A stretch of DNA of 39,063 bases, taken from assembly GCA_900316355.1 (NCBI GenBank), contig ONCQ01000022.1, positions 1 to 39,063 of the forward strand, written 5' to 3'. Source of the DNA: an uncultured Prevotellaceae bacterium. Its GTDB lineage: Bacteria > Bacteroidota > Bacteroidia > Bacteroidales > Bacteroidaceae. Under the pieces are notes generated by a model. It did not search any database and was not told the origin of the DNA. It was given only the letters and a program-made list of their open reading frames with translations. A program made the position numbers and the translations under genes. Positions 24,406 through 32,453 of the stretch are shown here, piece after piece. The first letter of the stretch is position 1, and each line of letters starts with the position of its first letter.

Positions 24406-25074
24406 TTATTCTTCGTCGGGTTTCTTGGTTTGTGTGATGGTGATATTCTCGCTGACACCGCGGGAGGTGAGCGTGACGATGGCAGAGCGGTCAGCACCCG
24501 TCTCATTCGTGGACATGGTGACCGTCACCCGCCGTTCGCCTTCTCCGCCCTGAGTCTGCGACAGCTGCAGCCAGGTGGCAGACTCTTCCAGCGTGAGTGT
24601 CCATGTGCCGAAGGCCGTGAAGGCCAGCTGTCCCTGTGTGGCATCATAACTCAGCATGAGCGGTACGAGTCCTTCGCCATAGCGTCTGGGACTGGTGATA
24701 CAAAGGAACGGATACTGGATGATGCACCCATCGAGGCTGTAATCGCCGGCAGCGAGATGGACGATGGCGGTGCGTTGCTTACCCGTCGTGTTAGGCTCGA
24801 ACCGTAGCCATGCAAAGCAGTCCACGAGCGCATTGGAGTATGGAATCTTCAGTTCCTTGTACATGTCCTCCACCTGGCACCAAGAGACATCGGTGGAGAG
24901 CTGATAGGACTCCGAACTCTGGAAGGCTATAGAGTCCATTTGCTGGTCGGCATACACGAGCAGAGGTGTGGAACCGGGCCGCAGGAAGCGGGTCTGATGA
25001 AACTCTTCCTTGTTGCAGGCCACAAAGGCAGCCGCAAGCAGGAAGGCAGGAAGGAGAAAGCGCAGGGTCTTCAT
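24406..25074 (-). CDS. BACON-domain lipoprotein (222 aa)
   Basis: I start at the ATG at 25074, which gives a lipoprotein signal peptide with Cys20 (FVACNKEE); a longer frame upstream overlaps lptD and has no signal. Two BACON-type beta domains are visible, the second ending in the typical 'W..L..TQGGEGERRVTVTMSTNETGADRSA..T' layout and finishing ITITQTKK. BACON domains occur in Bacteroidales carbohydrate-active or mucin-binding envelope proteins. The gene starts 16 bp after lptD and ends two bases before the GH51 arabinofuranosidase, so it is likely a partner of that enzyme at the cell surface. Confidence 0.85.
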   Translation of the reverse strand: MKTLRFLLPAFLLAAAFVACNKEEFHQTRFLRPGSTPLLVYADQQMDSIAFQSSESYQLSTDVSWCQVEDMYKELKIPYSNALVDCFAWLRFEPNTTGKQRTAIVHLAAGDYSLDGCIIQYPFLCITSPRRYGEGLVPLMLSYDATQGQLAFTAFGTWTLTLEESATWLQLSQTQGGEGERRVTVTMSTNETGADRSAIVTLTSRGVSENITITQTKKPDEE

Positions 25075-25090
25075 AGGCTGAAATATGTTT

Positions 25091-27973
25091 TTAGTACCAT
25101 TGGAGTGTATTGGTATAGCTGCTCTGCTTGCGCCACTTGAGCACGTCGGCGAGCGTCGAGGAGTTAGCAGCAAAGGTGAAGTTATAGGAGGTGTAAGGGG
25201 TGATGACCATGCTGGCCGACATCGTGAAGCAGTGGAGGTCGCGCGACACGGAGGCGGTGGTCATGGAGAGCTTCTTATAGTTGAAATCATAGCCCGACGA
25301 CCATGAGATATTCCAGCCAGAGGCAATCTGTATGTTGCCGGAGAAGTTCAGCGTATGGGTGAGCTTATAGGGATAACGCATGCGCTTCTCATTGATCTTG
25401 GCTTGCGTGTCCTCACGCAAGGAAACGCCGTACGACACCGACACCGACCAAGGAATCTTGAACTTCACATAGCCGTCCTCGTCGAGGTCGTCACCTTTGC
25501 TTTCGCGCCGGGCAGCATGTTGGCCCTTGGTCAGTTCAGGGTCGAGGTTGGTGTCGTTCAGATTCTCCGCATAGTTCTCATCCTCCTCATCCTCGCTGTC
25601 ACGTTTGCGACTCTCCTTGTCCTTACCGAAGAGTTTGGCAAATGTCTGGTTGTTGAAGGTATAGGAGAAGTTCTGGCTCATACCCTGGAAGCGGCCGAAG
25701 CGACCATGACTCCATTCCGTGCGCTCACCCACCACGACATTGCCCTGCTCGTTGAACTCATAGGCATACGTAGCGAACTGGGCATTGAGGGAGAAGGTGT
25801 AGCTCTTGGTGAGCTTCAGGCGGATGCGCATGTTCAGGTCGCTCCACGGGCGCGACTTGGCAGCCATGTTATAGCTGAGTGAGCCACCGAGTTCATCAAT
25901 CAGACTTATCTTCTTGTACCCCGTGGAATCCTTTGAGGAGGGGACCTTCATCTCCACGTTGTTAGACACATCGAGCGCCACATTACCCGTCATGCCTTGT
26001 CCGGGAACGCCGTACATGGCGCCTTGATAGGGAGAGTAGTTGACGGTGGAGACATTGCCCTTGCTGTCGGTCTTCACATAGGTGTCATAGAAGCCCCAAT
26101 GGGAGGCACCGAAGTCGGGGGCATAGGAGAAGCTGAGCGAGGGCGTGAAGACGTGGCGGATGCGTGTGCGGCGCAGCGCAGAGTTCTTCTTGCCGATGAG
26201 CGGCACGAAGGTACCGTAGAGCTTCGTGGAGGCCGAGAGGCTCATGTTGAAGTCATAGACATTGTAGAAGCCGTAGGTGGTGTCGCGCACCTCCTGCTGT
26301 GCCTCCTGGTTCCAGGAACGGTTGACCTTGTTGAAGTACATGCGGTCCTGGAAATTGAACGAGGGCGTGATGTTGATGTAGTTCGCCACCGTGAACGAGG
26401 CGTTGATGGGGATAGAATGGCGCATGCCATTACGCCAGTCCTTGATGAGGTTTGATTTCAGAATCTTGTCCTCCTTGGTGGAAATGGAGTTGGAGAAGGT
26501 TCCCGTGTAACTCATGGCAATCTTCTCATACCAGCGCTCCTTACCGGTCATCTTCTTGCGCTTGAAGGGATTGAAGCGGGCCAGGGAGATGTTGACCGAA
26601 GGCAACGTCATGGAGATGCTGGAGTCGCGCACGTTCTGCGACAGGTTCATCGTGGCGGCGATGGTCAGACCGATATCCGGGAAGCTACGGCTGTAGGAGA
26701 TGGACGAGGTACGCGTGCTCTGCGTGTAGCTCTGCGGATTGTACATCGACGTGAGGTTGTTACGCTCATAGCTGGAGGTGGCGAAGTTCACGCTGGCAGA
26801 GAAGCTCTGACGCGGATTGGCCTTGCTGTCCTGGCGGTGACTCCACTGCACCTTGAAACTCTTGGACACGCTGTAGTCGGGCATGTTCTTCTCGCCTTCT
26901 ACCGTGTTTTGATAGGAGATGTTGATGGCGCCGCCGAAGCGATAACGCTTCTTATAGTTGCTCTGTGCGGAGAGGCCCCATGAGCCTTTGGTGTATATCT
27001 CGCCCAGCACTTTCAAATCCAGCTTGTCGCTGATGGCGAAGTAGTAGCCGCCATCGCGGAGATAGAAGCCGCGCGTGGTTTCATCACCGTAGGTAGGCAT
27101 GATGATACCGCTGGAATAGCTGCTGGTGAAGGGGAAGAAGCCATAGGGTATGGCCAGCGGCAACGGGACATCTTCCACGACGAGATAGGCAGGACCGAAG
27201 ACGACATCCTTGCCCGGGCGCATCTTGGCGCGCGTCAGCTGGAGATAGAAGTGGGGGTGCTTGGCATCGCACGTCGTGTAGCGCGCGTTGCGGATGTACA
27301 TCGTTCCCGAGGAGTCACGCTTGCTCTCATTGCTCACCATGAAGCCCTCGCCCTGCTGGGTGAAGACATTATGGATGAAAGCCTTGCGCGTCTTGAAGTT
27401 ATAGGCGATATCGTCGGGCTCGTACTCATCGTCGCCTTGTTTGAAGACGGGCGGCGAGACCATATTTCCCAGCGAGTCCTTGCGGCCAAGGGCATGCACG
27501 ACGCTGCTATCGACGCTCATCGTAATGTAGTCGGCCGTCAGGTCCAGGTTCTGGTATTTCACATTCGCCTCACCGTAGAAGTTCACGCGGTTGGCGCCAT
27601 AGTCATAGACGAGGGAGTCCTTGGCCACGAAGTCCACAGGCGCATCCAGCGCGCTCTTGCTCTGCTTCGTGGTATCCACCTTCACCGTGTCGGCCTTCGT
27701 CTGCCCGCCGACGCCCAGATATACCGTGTCGCCGTTCACAACGAGATAGCGCAGCGTGTCTGCCACCGCACTGTCAAGCCTCACGCTGTCGATTGCGGGG
27801 ATGCTGTCATTTGCGGGGATGCTGTCGTTCGCGGGGATGCTGTCGTTCGCGGGAATGCTGTCGCGGCGCAGCTGCGGTGACTGGCGCAGACGTGAAGCAG
27901 GCGTGGTGACAGAGGCCATCACGAAGCTAACAATCGCAGCAAAAACGCATATCGGAAGGAGTCGTCTGCTCAC
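25091..27973 (-). CDS. lptD: LptD-like outer membrane LPS-assembly protein
   Basis: A 960-residue outer-membrane beta-barrel protein that inserts LPS into the outer leaflet. The frame extends to 28024, but a TATTTTTG box sits at 28001-27994, so I start at the GTG at 27973, which gives a clean signal peptide (SRRLLPICVFAAIVSFVMA). After it comes a four-fold DSIPAN/DSIPAI repeat, then an OstA/LptA-like periplasmic domain (about 105-270, VDFVAKDSLVYDYGANRVNFYG) and a long barrel (IPYGFFPF...GIIMPTYGDE, alternating strands to the C-terminus NTLQWY). It is followed by the BACON lipoprotein and GH51 genes. Product identity is good at family level. Confidence 0.9.
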   Translation of the reverse strand: MSRRLLPICVFAAIVSFVMASVTTPASRLRQSPQLRRDSIPANDSIPANDSIPANDSIPAIDSVRLDSAVADTLRYLVVNGDTVYLGVGGQTKADTVKVDTTKQSKSALDAPVDFVAKDSLVYDYGANRVNFYGEANVKYQNLDLTADYITMSVDSSVVHALGRKDSLGNMVSPPVFKQGDDEYEPDDIAYNFKTRKAFIHNVFTQQGEGFMVSNESKRDSSGTMYIRNARYTTCDAKHPHFYLQLTRAKMRPGKDVVFGPAYLVVEDVPLPLAIPYGFFPFTSSYSSGIIMPTYGDETTRGFYLRDGGYYFAISDKLDLKVLGEIYTKGSWGLSAQSNYKKRYRFGGAINISYQNTVEGEKNMPDYSVSKSFKVQWSHRQDSKANPRQSFSASVNFATSSYERNNLTSMYNPQSYTQSTRTSSISYSRSFPDIGLTIAATMNLSQNVRDSSISMTLPSVNISLARFNPFKRKKMTGKERWYEKIAMSYTGTFSNSISTKEDKILKSNLIKDWRNGMRHSIPINASFTVANYINITPSFNFQDRMYFNKVNRSWNQEAQQEVRDTTYGFYNVYDFNMSLSASTKLYGTFVPLIGKKNSALRRTRIRHVFTPSLSFSYAPDFGASHWGFYDTYVKTDSKGNVSTVNYSPYQGAMYGVPGQGMTGNVALDVSNNVEMKVPSSKDSTGYKKISLIDELGGSLSYNMAAKSRPWSDLNMRIRLKLTKSYTFSLNAQFATYAYEFNEQGNVVVGERTEWSHGRFGRFQGMSQNFSYTFNNQTFAKLFGKDKESRKRDSEDEEDENYAENLNDTNLDPELTKGQHAARRESKGDDLDEDGYVKFKIPWSVSVSYGVSLREDTQAKINEKRMRYPYKLTHTLNFSGNIQIASGWNISWSSGYDFNYKKLSMTTASVSRDLHCFTMSASMVITPYTSYNFTFAANSSTLADVLKWRKQSSYTNTLQWY
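27790..27865. repeat. 18-bp tandem repeat in lptD
   Basis: About four copies of an 18-bp unit (GGGGATGCTGTCNTTCGC on plus) encode DSIPAN repeats just after the signal peptide. Exact tandem copies of this kind readily change number by slippage. Confidence 0.85.
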
Positions 27974-27993
27974 TATAGCGGATAAAAATCGTG

Positions 27994-28025
27994 CAAAAAT
28001 ACACCTTCTCGCGCGCATACGCAAG
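27994..28025 (-). promoter_or_regulatory. Promoter of lptD
   Basis: On minus: CTTG (28025-28022), 20 bp, TATTTTTG (28001-27994). One mismatch in the -33 element. It lies inside the longest possible lptD frame, which supports the GTG start at 27973. Confidence 0.55.
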
Positions 28026-28054
28026 AATTTTCAGCATTATTAACCACAAAGACG

Positions 28055-28594
28055 CTATAAATCTCCAAATCGGCGCAACCAACCTTGCATACGGTCGATA
28101 CCTTCGCTGCCGAATTTCTCTAAACTGCGCAGCACCTGCTCGGGTGTTCTCACGCGTTCCAAATGGCTCTTGGAAAAGAACTTATCAGCGTAGCAGATAA
28201 TCTGTTCCTCGATGGTTTCGGGGGAGTAGTCGGCAAGGGGTAAGGGTAATTGCTGCCGCTCAATGGTCTCGCGCGTCAAGCCCGTACCTGTGTGGCGCTC
28301 GGCCACGCGTGCATGGCGAGGCAAGCCCTCGCGGCGAAGCAGTTCACCGCCCAAGAGACCATGCTTGATATAGGGTTCCGTGCCATAGCATTGAATGCCA
28401 GGGGCATCGGTCAGGTAGATGCCGATGTCATGGAGCATGGCGGCCTCATACAAGAACACCTCGTCAGCGCCCAGCTCAGGATGCCTGCGTGCCACAGCCA
28501 CAGCCATCTCTGCCACGCTCTGGCTATGCGTCACAAGGATATGACGAAGCGCCGGCTGGTCATGATAATATTTGTCGATCAGTTCCTCAACCAT
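28055..28594 (-). CDS. HD-domain hydrolase (179 aa)
   Basis: A small metal-dependent phosphohydrolase of the HD superfamily. The metal ligands are visible as His in LVTHSQSV, the HD doublet in AAMLHDIGIYL, a downstream His in YIKHGLLGG and the Asp in CYADKFFSK. The 179-residue length and the 'ERHTGTGL' motif fit the stand-alone HDIG-like group that acts on nucleotides; the substrate is unknown. Its start overlaps the end of the C10 protease gene by 16 bp in a different frame, so it is likely translated from the same message. Confidence 0.88.
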   Translation of the reverse strand: MVEELIDKYYHDQPALRHILVTHSQSVAEMAVAVARRHPELGADEVFLYEAAMLHDIGIYLTDAPGIQCYGTEPYIKHGLLGGELLRREGLPRHARVAERHTGTGLTRETIERQQLPLPLADYSPETIEEQIICYADKFFSKSHLERVRTPEQVLRSLEKFGSEGIDRMQGWLRRFGDL

Positions 28595-30348
28595 CGTTTC
28601 TTACCTTGTTGGATGATGATGCCGCGCGCCGGTTGATGCACAGGGCGGCCCATGAGGTCGTAGGAGGAGGGCCATGCCTTGCGATGGCTCTCGGATAGCG
28701 GGGATGTCGCCTGCGGCAGGCTGTCGATACCCGTGGCCACCGGCGTCGTGAACTCCACCTGTGCCCGGATGTCCCAAGGACAACGCACGGCGAAAGAATA
28801 GTGCATATCGGATGCCAGCCCCGTGAAGGTGACATGCAAAGTGGTCTCACTGCCTGCGGCCAGGGACAGGACGCGGTAATGACGGGTGTCGCTCGTCGAG
28901 TGATTGGGGATGAGGCTGAAGGTGACATCATCGCCGGCATAGCCCGCGTCAGCATCGTTGCGGAGGGGGATGCTGAAGTCGTAGTCAAAGGTGCCGTCGG
29001 CGTTCTCCCTGACGTCATCAATATGCACCTCTCCCCACACCAGTCGGGAGGGTGTACCCTCGTCGACATGCACCGCCTGCTGATAGGGAATATTCACATC
29101 GTCATTGGAGATGCCCAGCAGGCGGTCGCCAGCAGCGCTGAAGCGCAGCCACACGCGCTGTGTCCGCCGTTCGCCCGGCTGTAGCGTGATGGCACTGAGC
29201 CCCACATAATCTGCTTTCTTGAAGATGTCCGTTTCCGAAGGCTCCCATGTCATGACCTCATAGGTATAGGTGATGGTCTCCACATCGTCATTGCGAAAGT
29301 GAAAGTCCGCACCGATGTAGCCTTGCACATCTGGCGTACGGTCGAAATCGATACGTTCCAGCACAACCTTCATCTCGTCGAGCTTCATGGTGTCTGGTGC
29401 CAAAGGTTTCGCATCGGCAGAGGGGTGCATGAACATGGCACTCTGGTTGGAGAAGAAGCCCATCTCCAAGCCTTCGTCATCAGGGCGCAGCGGTTCCCAT
29501 GGGCAAAGGAGGTCGAGGTCATACCATCCATCATAATCCCCGTTATACCCCCAGTTGACATGATAGAAGCCTGTGCCGTCGATGCCATCGATGTTGAAGG
29601 CATGGCCGTTCATCGCCATCGTATGGCCGGTATAGACGATGGGGCGCCCCTGTTCCAACTCATGGCGCAGCATGGCATGCCACCTCTCGGGCGTATAGAG
29701 CATGCGCTCGCAATACTTGACCATGCCATAGCCAAAGGCGCGCTGCAGGGGTTCCACGCCGACGCTGACATTGGCCCCCGACGCATGGGGACCATAGTTC
29801 ATGTGCACGGCCATTCCCGCTGCCAACGAGGGCAGTGCGATGGCAAGGCCCTGGGCTTCTGTCCAGCCGTCGCGATAGTCCAGGAGATAGTTGTCCCAGT
29901 CGAAGCGCGTGCCGGGCAACATGTCATCCACGGCAAAGCGCTCTGCCGTCCAGCCGTGAAGCGTGTCGAGAAGTGCCTCTGGATAGCGATAGTAGGCCAT
30001 CACCTGTTCGATGGCGGTGGCCACACAGCCGGACAGGCATCGCTGCGTCGTGGGCGTGCCGTCCTCCTGCAACCAGATAGGACACAGGAGATTATAGGGC
30101 TCTTCCTGATCGCGGATAGAGGACAGCAGCGGACCTATCGTGGCGGTCATCACTGCCGATGGGGCGCTGCGGGCCGACGGGCGCTGCGTGAGCGAGCGTC
30201 CCTGCATGAGCTGCAGCAGGGCTTCCGGCATCGTGGTCGTACGGCTCACACCGCGCGCCACCAGCTGACCATCCACATACAAATCCGTTTGCGCGACCAT
30301 CATGGCCGCGCAAAGGACGCATAGACAGAGGGACAGCAAGCGACGCAT
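28579..30348 (-). CDS. Secreted C10-family (streptopain-like) cysteine protease
   Basis: A 589-residue exported protease. The ATG at 30348 is preferred over the GTG two codons earlier; residues 1-19 are a signal peptide. A short propeptide (to about 75) precedes the catalytic domain: Cys108 in LSGCVATAIEQVM and His249 in MNGHAFNIDG, followed by YHVNWGYNGDYDGWY, the pattern of family C10 (SpeB, interpain). Further C-terminal beta domains lead to a tail, YDLMGRPV...ARGIIIQQGKKRW, like those of two other secreted proteins in this window. It starts 12 bp after the DUF3298-like lipoprotein gene and overlaps the HD gene. Confidence 0.93.
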   Translation of the reverse strand: MRRLLSLCLCVLCAAMMVAQTDLYVDGQLVARGVSRTTTMPEALLQLMQGRSLTQRPSARSAPSAVMTATIGPLLSSIRDQEEPYNLLCPIWLQEDGTPTTQRCLSGCVATAIEQVMAYYRYPEALLDTLHGWTAERFAVDDMLPGTRFDWDNYLLDYRDGWTEAQGLAIALPSLAAGMAVHMNYGPHASGANVSVGVEPLQRAFGYGMVKYCERMLYTPERWHAMLRHELEQGRPIVYTGHTMAMNGHAFNIDGIDGTGFYHVNWGYNGDYDGWYDLDLLCPWEPLRPDDEGLEMGFFSNQSAMFMHPSADAKPLAPDTMKLDEMKVVLERIDFDRTPDVQGYIGADFHFRNDDVETITYTYEVMTWEPSETDIFKKADYVGLSAITLQPGERRTQRVWLRFSAAGDRLLGISNDDVNIPYQQAVHVDEGTPSRLVWGEVHIDDVRENADGTFDYDFSIPLRNDADAGYAGDDVTFSLIPNHSTSDTRHYRVLSLAAGSETTLHVTFTGLASDMHYSFAVRCPWDIRAQVEFTTPVATGIDSLPQATSPLSESHRKAWPSSYDLMGRPVHQPARGIIIQQGKKRWLRN

Positions 30349-30360
30349 CACCACCCTATC

Positions 30361-31299
30361 CTATTTCACGTAATACATTCCCAACTCTGAGAGCAGACCT
30401 TTCTCCTGCAGCGTCTCCATAGGTATCGTGACATCCGGACGGCCATAGGCATAGGCCGCCACCTCATACTCCTGATAGATGAAGTTGAGGCCGTCGCGCG
30501 AGAGATAAGGCTCCGTGGCAGGCAGGGGAACACCGGCGGCCGACTCGTCCTCGGGGGTCTCGGGGTCGTCGTAGAGCTGCAGGATTTCCATCAGCTGCTC
30601 GTCGGTCTCTATCTTTTCACCAGACGCGCTAAAGTACGTCTTCAAGCCTTCCTTCAGCAAAGCCACCAGCGCGTCCCTATCGGTGATTTTCAGGAGACTC
30701 CAGCCCAGGCGCTCGCCCGTTGTCTTGCTGAAGCTGGCACCGTCGAGCAGCTGGCTGCCGTGGGCACCGCCCATATAGACGTCATACTCCCTGACGAGCG
30801 TGACATACTTCTCGGTGTCGGCCAACAGCTGTATCTGCAGCATGTTCATGAAGTTCACTTCAAAGTCGGGGGCGAAATCTTCATTCTCTGTCAGCATCTT
30901 GTGCATGCGGTCGAGACCTTGCTTGCCGCATGACATGACGAAGGGTTCTGCATAGCGCTCCACCTGGTCGATGCCGAACTCCACGGCCGAGTCCAACTTC
31001 TCGCCCTCGAAGCTGGGGAAGCTGCAGGACATGACCTGCTCCCGTATCCACCTCAGGGCCATGACCGTTCCCCTGTCGGCCTCATTCAAGTCCTGATTGG
31101 CGGGGAAGTCGATATGCATCTCCTGATAGGCCTTGGAAGTGCCCACGCTGATGCTGTCTTCATAATCTATGGTGCACCATTCATAGGTGAGGGCATCACC
31201 GCCCTTTCCCTTGAACCAGTCACAGCTCACGAACGAGAAGGCGATGGCCAGCGTGCCTGCCACAACAGGGAGCCAACGCGAAGAATAAAGGGGTTTCAT
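30361..31299 (-). CDS. DUF3298-like lipoprotein (312 aa)
   Basis: The frame is open from 31383, but the ATG at 31299 begins a lipoprotein signal peptide ending at the cysteine of FSFVSCDW, so I start there. The body has the DUF3298/RsiV-like layout: an N-terminal beta part with a YEDSISV segment and, later, EYDVYMGGAHGS...FSKTTGERLGWS...ALLKEGL, matching the 'Y.GGAH......D..TG..L...' hallmark. Such envelope proteins include deacetylase-linked and sigma-regulator domains; a sugar- or lysozyme-binding role has been proposed for relatives. Between eda and the C10 protease with short gaps. Confidence 0.82.
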   Translation of the reverse strand: MKPLYSSRWLPVVAGTLAIAFSFVSCDWFKGKGGDALTYEWCTIDYEDSISVGTSKAYQEMHIDFPANQDLNEADRGTVMALRWIREQVMSCSFPSFEGEKLDSAVEFGIDQVERYAEPFVMSCGKQGLDRMHKMLTENEDFAPDFEVNFMNMLQIQLLADTEKYVTLVREYDVYMGGAHGSQLLDGASFSKTTGERLGWSLLKITDRDALVALLKEGLKTYFSASGEKIETDEQLMEILQLYDDPETPEDESAAGVPLPATEPYLSRDGLNFIYQEYEVAAYAYGRPDVTIPMETLQEKGLLSELGMYYVK

Positions 31300-31324
31300 A
31301 AGGTTGTCTGTAGGGGTGAAACAA

Positions 31325-31996
31325 TCAGCCTTTGCGCACCTCGGCGATGATGTCCAGACACTCGCGGCATTTGTCGGTGACATACTGCCAGTCCTCGGCA
31401 GCCACCTTGTCCTTGGGGAAGAGCTTCGAGCCCATGCCCACGCAATAGACGCCGGCCTTGAACCATGCCTTCAGGTTCTCTGCCTCGGGGGCTACACCGC
31501 CCGTGACCATGATCTTGGACCACGGCATGGGTGCCATCAGACCTTTAACCATGTTGGGGCCATAGACATCGCCGGGGAAGAGCTTCGTCAGATCGCAGCC
31601 CAGCTCCTGTGCCTTTCCAATCTCGCTGACGCTGCCGCAGCCCGGGCAGTAAGGCACCAGACGGCGGTTGCAGACGGGAGCTATCTCGGGGTTGAACAGG
31701 GGACCTACAACGAAGCAGGCACCCAGCTGCAGGTACATAGCGGCCGTGGGGGCATCCACGACGCTGCCGATGCCCAGCGCCAGCTCGGGGCACTCCTTGG
31801 CGGCGAACTTCACGCACTCGGCAAAGACCTCCTGGGCGAAATCGCCGCGGTTAGTGAACTCGAAGGCGCGCACGCCACCTTCATAACAGGCCTTGATGAC
31901 CTTCTTGGCCACCTCGGCATCCTTGTGGTAGAACACCGGCACCATCGGTGCCTCCTTGATCTTGGCCAACACAGCCATCTTATCGAATCTTGCCAT
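31325..31996 (-). CDS. eda: KDPG/KHG aldolase-like protein
   Basis: Class I aldolase cleaving 2-keto-3-deoxy-6-phosphogluconate to pyruvate and glyceraldehyde-3-phosphate, the step after KdgK. I start at the ATG at 31996 ([10 protein letters not shown]), the usual Bacteroidetes start; six codons further upstream are repeat sequence. The Schiff-base lysine is in LTKLFPGD and the catalytic glutamate in AFEFTNRG; the phosphate loop is TGGVAPE. Length 223. The kinase gene kdgK is 450 bp upstream on the same strand, interrupted by a four-helix-bundle gene. Confidence 0.93.
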   Translation of the reverse strand: MARFDKMAVLAKIKEAPMVPVFYHKDAEVAKKVIKACYEGGVRAFEFTNRGDFAQEVFAECVKFAAKECPELALGIGSVVDAPTAAMYLQLGACFVVGPLFNPEIAPVCNRRLVPYCPGCGSVSEIGKAQELGCDLTKLFPGDVYGPNMVKGLMAPMPWSKIMVTGGVAPEAENLKAWFKAGVYCVGMGSKLFPKDKVAAEDWQYVTDKCRECLDIIAEVRKG

Positions 31997-32004
31997 CGTT
32001 TTTA

Positions 32005-32041
32005 TATTTGACAATTTGACAATTTACAATTTGACAATTAG
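32005..32041. repeat. AATTTGACAATT tandem words
   Basis: Three to four words of AATTTGACAATTTACAATTTG type between eda and the four-helix-bundle gene. Related arrays are at 32405-32450, 33622-33690 and 34965-35037. Confidence 0.8.
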
Positions 32042-32046
32042 ATACT

Positions 32047-32406
32047 TTAGCTATTTAAATGATACCGTGTTGTGACAATAGACTTTACAATAATACTTAA
32101 CAATTCTTTTCCTTCATTATAAAGAGGCTGTAATCGATTAGAAGACATCATGTTTGTTTCCATGATGATTTCAAGCCAATGTACGGTTTCATCTAGTTCT
32201 TCTTCAACCATTTTCAATTTGTTGATGAAGTCTTTTTCTGATTTTGAAATGCAAGCGGCACGATAATTTGCAGAAGGAGAAGTCCCGGAGCGGACAATCT
32301 GACTGGCAATAGCTCTTCCAGAAATGGTATTGGGCATACTGTCAACCATTTTGACAATTCGCACCGCGAACGATTTGAACCGTTTCTTCAACTCTTCCTC
32401 TGTCAT
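32047..32406 (-). CDS. Four-helix-bundle protein (S23/IVP-like, 119 aa)
   Basis: A 119-residue all-helical protein of the four-helix-bundle family related to the 23S rRNA intervening-sequence protein and to Avd of diversity-generating retroelements. Its marks are SQIVRSGTSPSANYRAA and the later F..KL..VEEELDETVHWLE. I use the ATG at 32406 (MTEEELKKRF) since the longer frame is repeat-encoded. It is AT-rich against its GC-rich neighbours, sits between kdgK and eda, and is bracketed on both sides by the same AATTGTAAATTGTC-type arrays, so it looks acquired. No reverse transcriptase or variable repeat is present in the window. Function unknown. Confidence 0.85.
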   Translation of the reverse strand: MTEEELKKRFKSFAVRIVKMVDSMPNTISGRAIASQIVRSGTSPSANYRAACISKSEKDFINKLKMVEEELDETVHWLEIIMETNMMSSNRLQPLYNEGKELLSIIVKSIVTTRYHLNS

Positions 32407-32450
32407 TGCATTTGCAATTGTAAAATTGTAAATTGTCCAATTGTCCAATT
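32405..32450. repeat. AATTGTAAATTGTCC array
   Basis: Words of the type TTGTAAAATTGTAAATTGTCCAATT lie between the four-helix-bundle gene start and the kdgK stop. They match the arrays at 33622-33690 and 34965-35037. Confidence 0.8.
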
Positions 32451-32453
32451 AGG

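Noticed and set aside
29299-30324. 341-codon plus-strand frame opposite the C10 protease
   Set aside because: The minus strand encodes a clear protease with catalytic Cys and His; the antisense frame has odd composition and no family likeness.
32047-32406. Diversity-generating retroelement
   Set aside because: The four-helix-bundle protein resembles Avd only at fold level; no reverse transcriptase and no template/variable repeat pair is seen.
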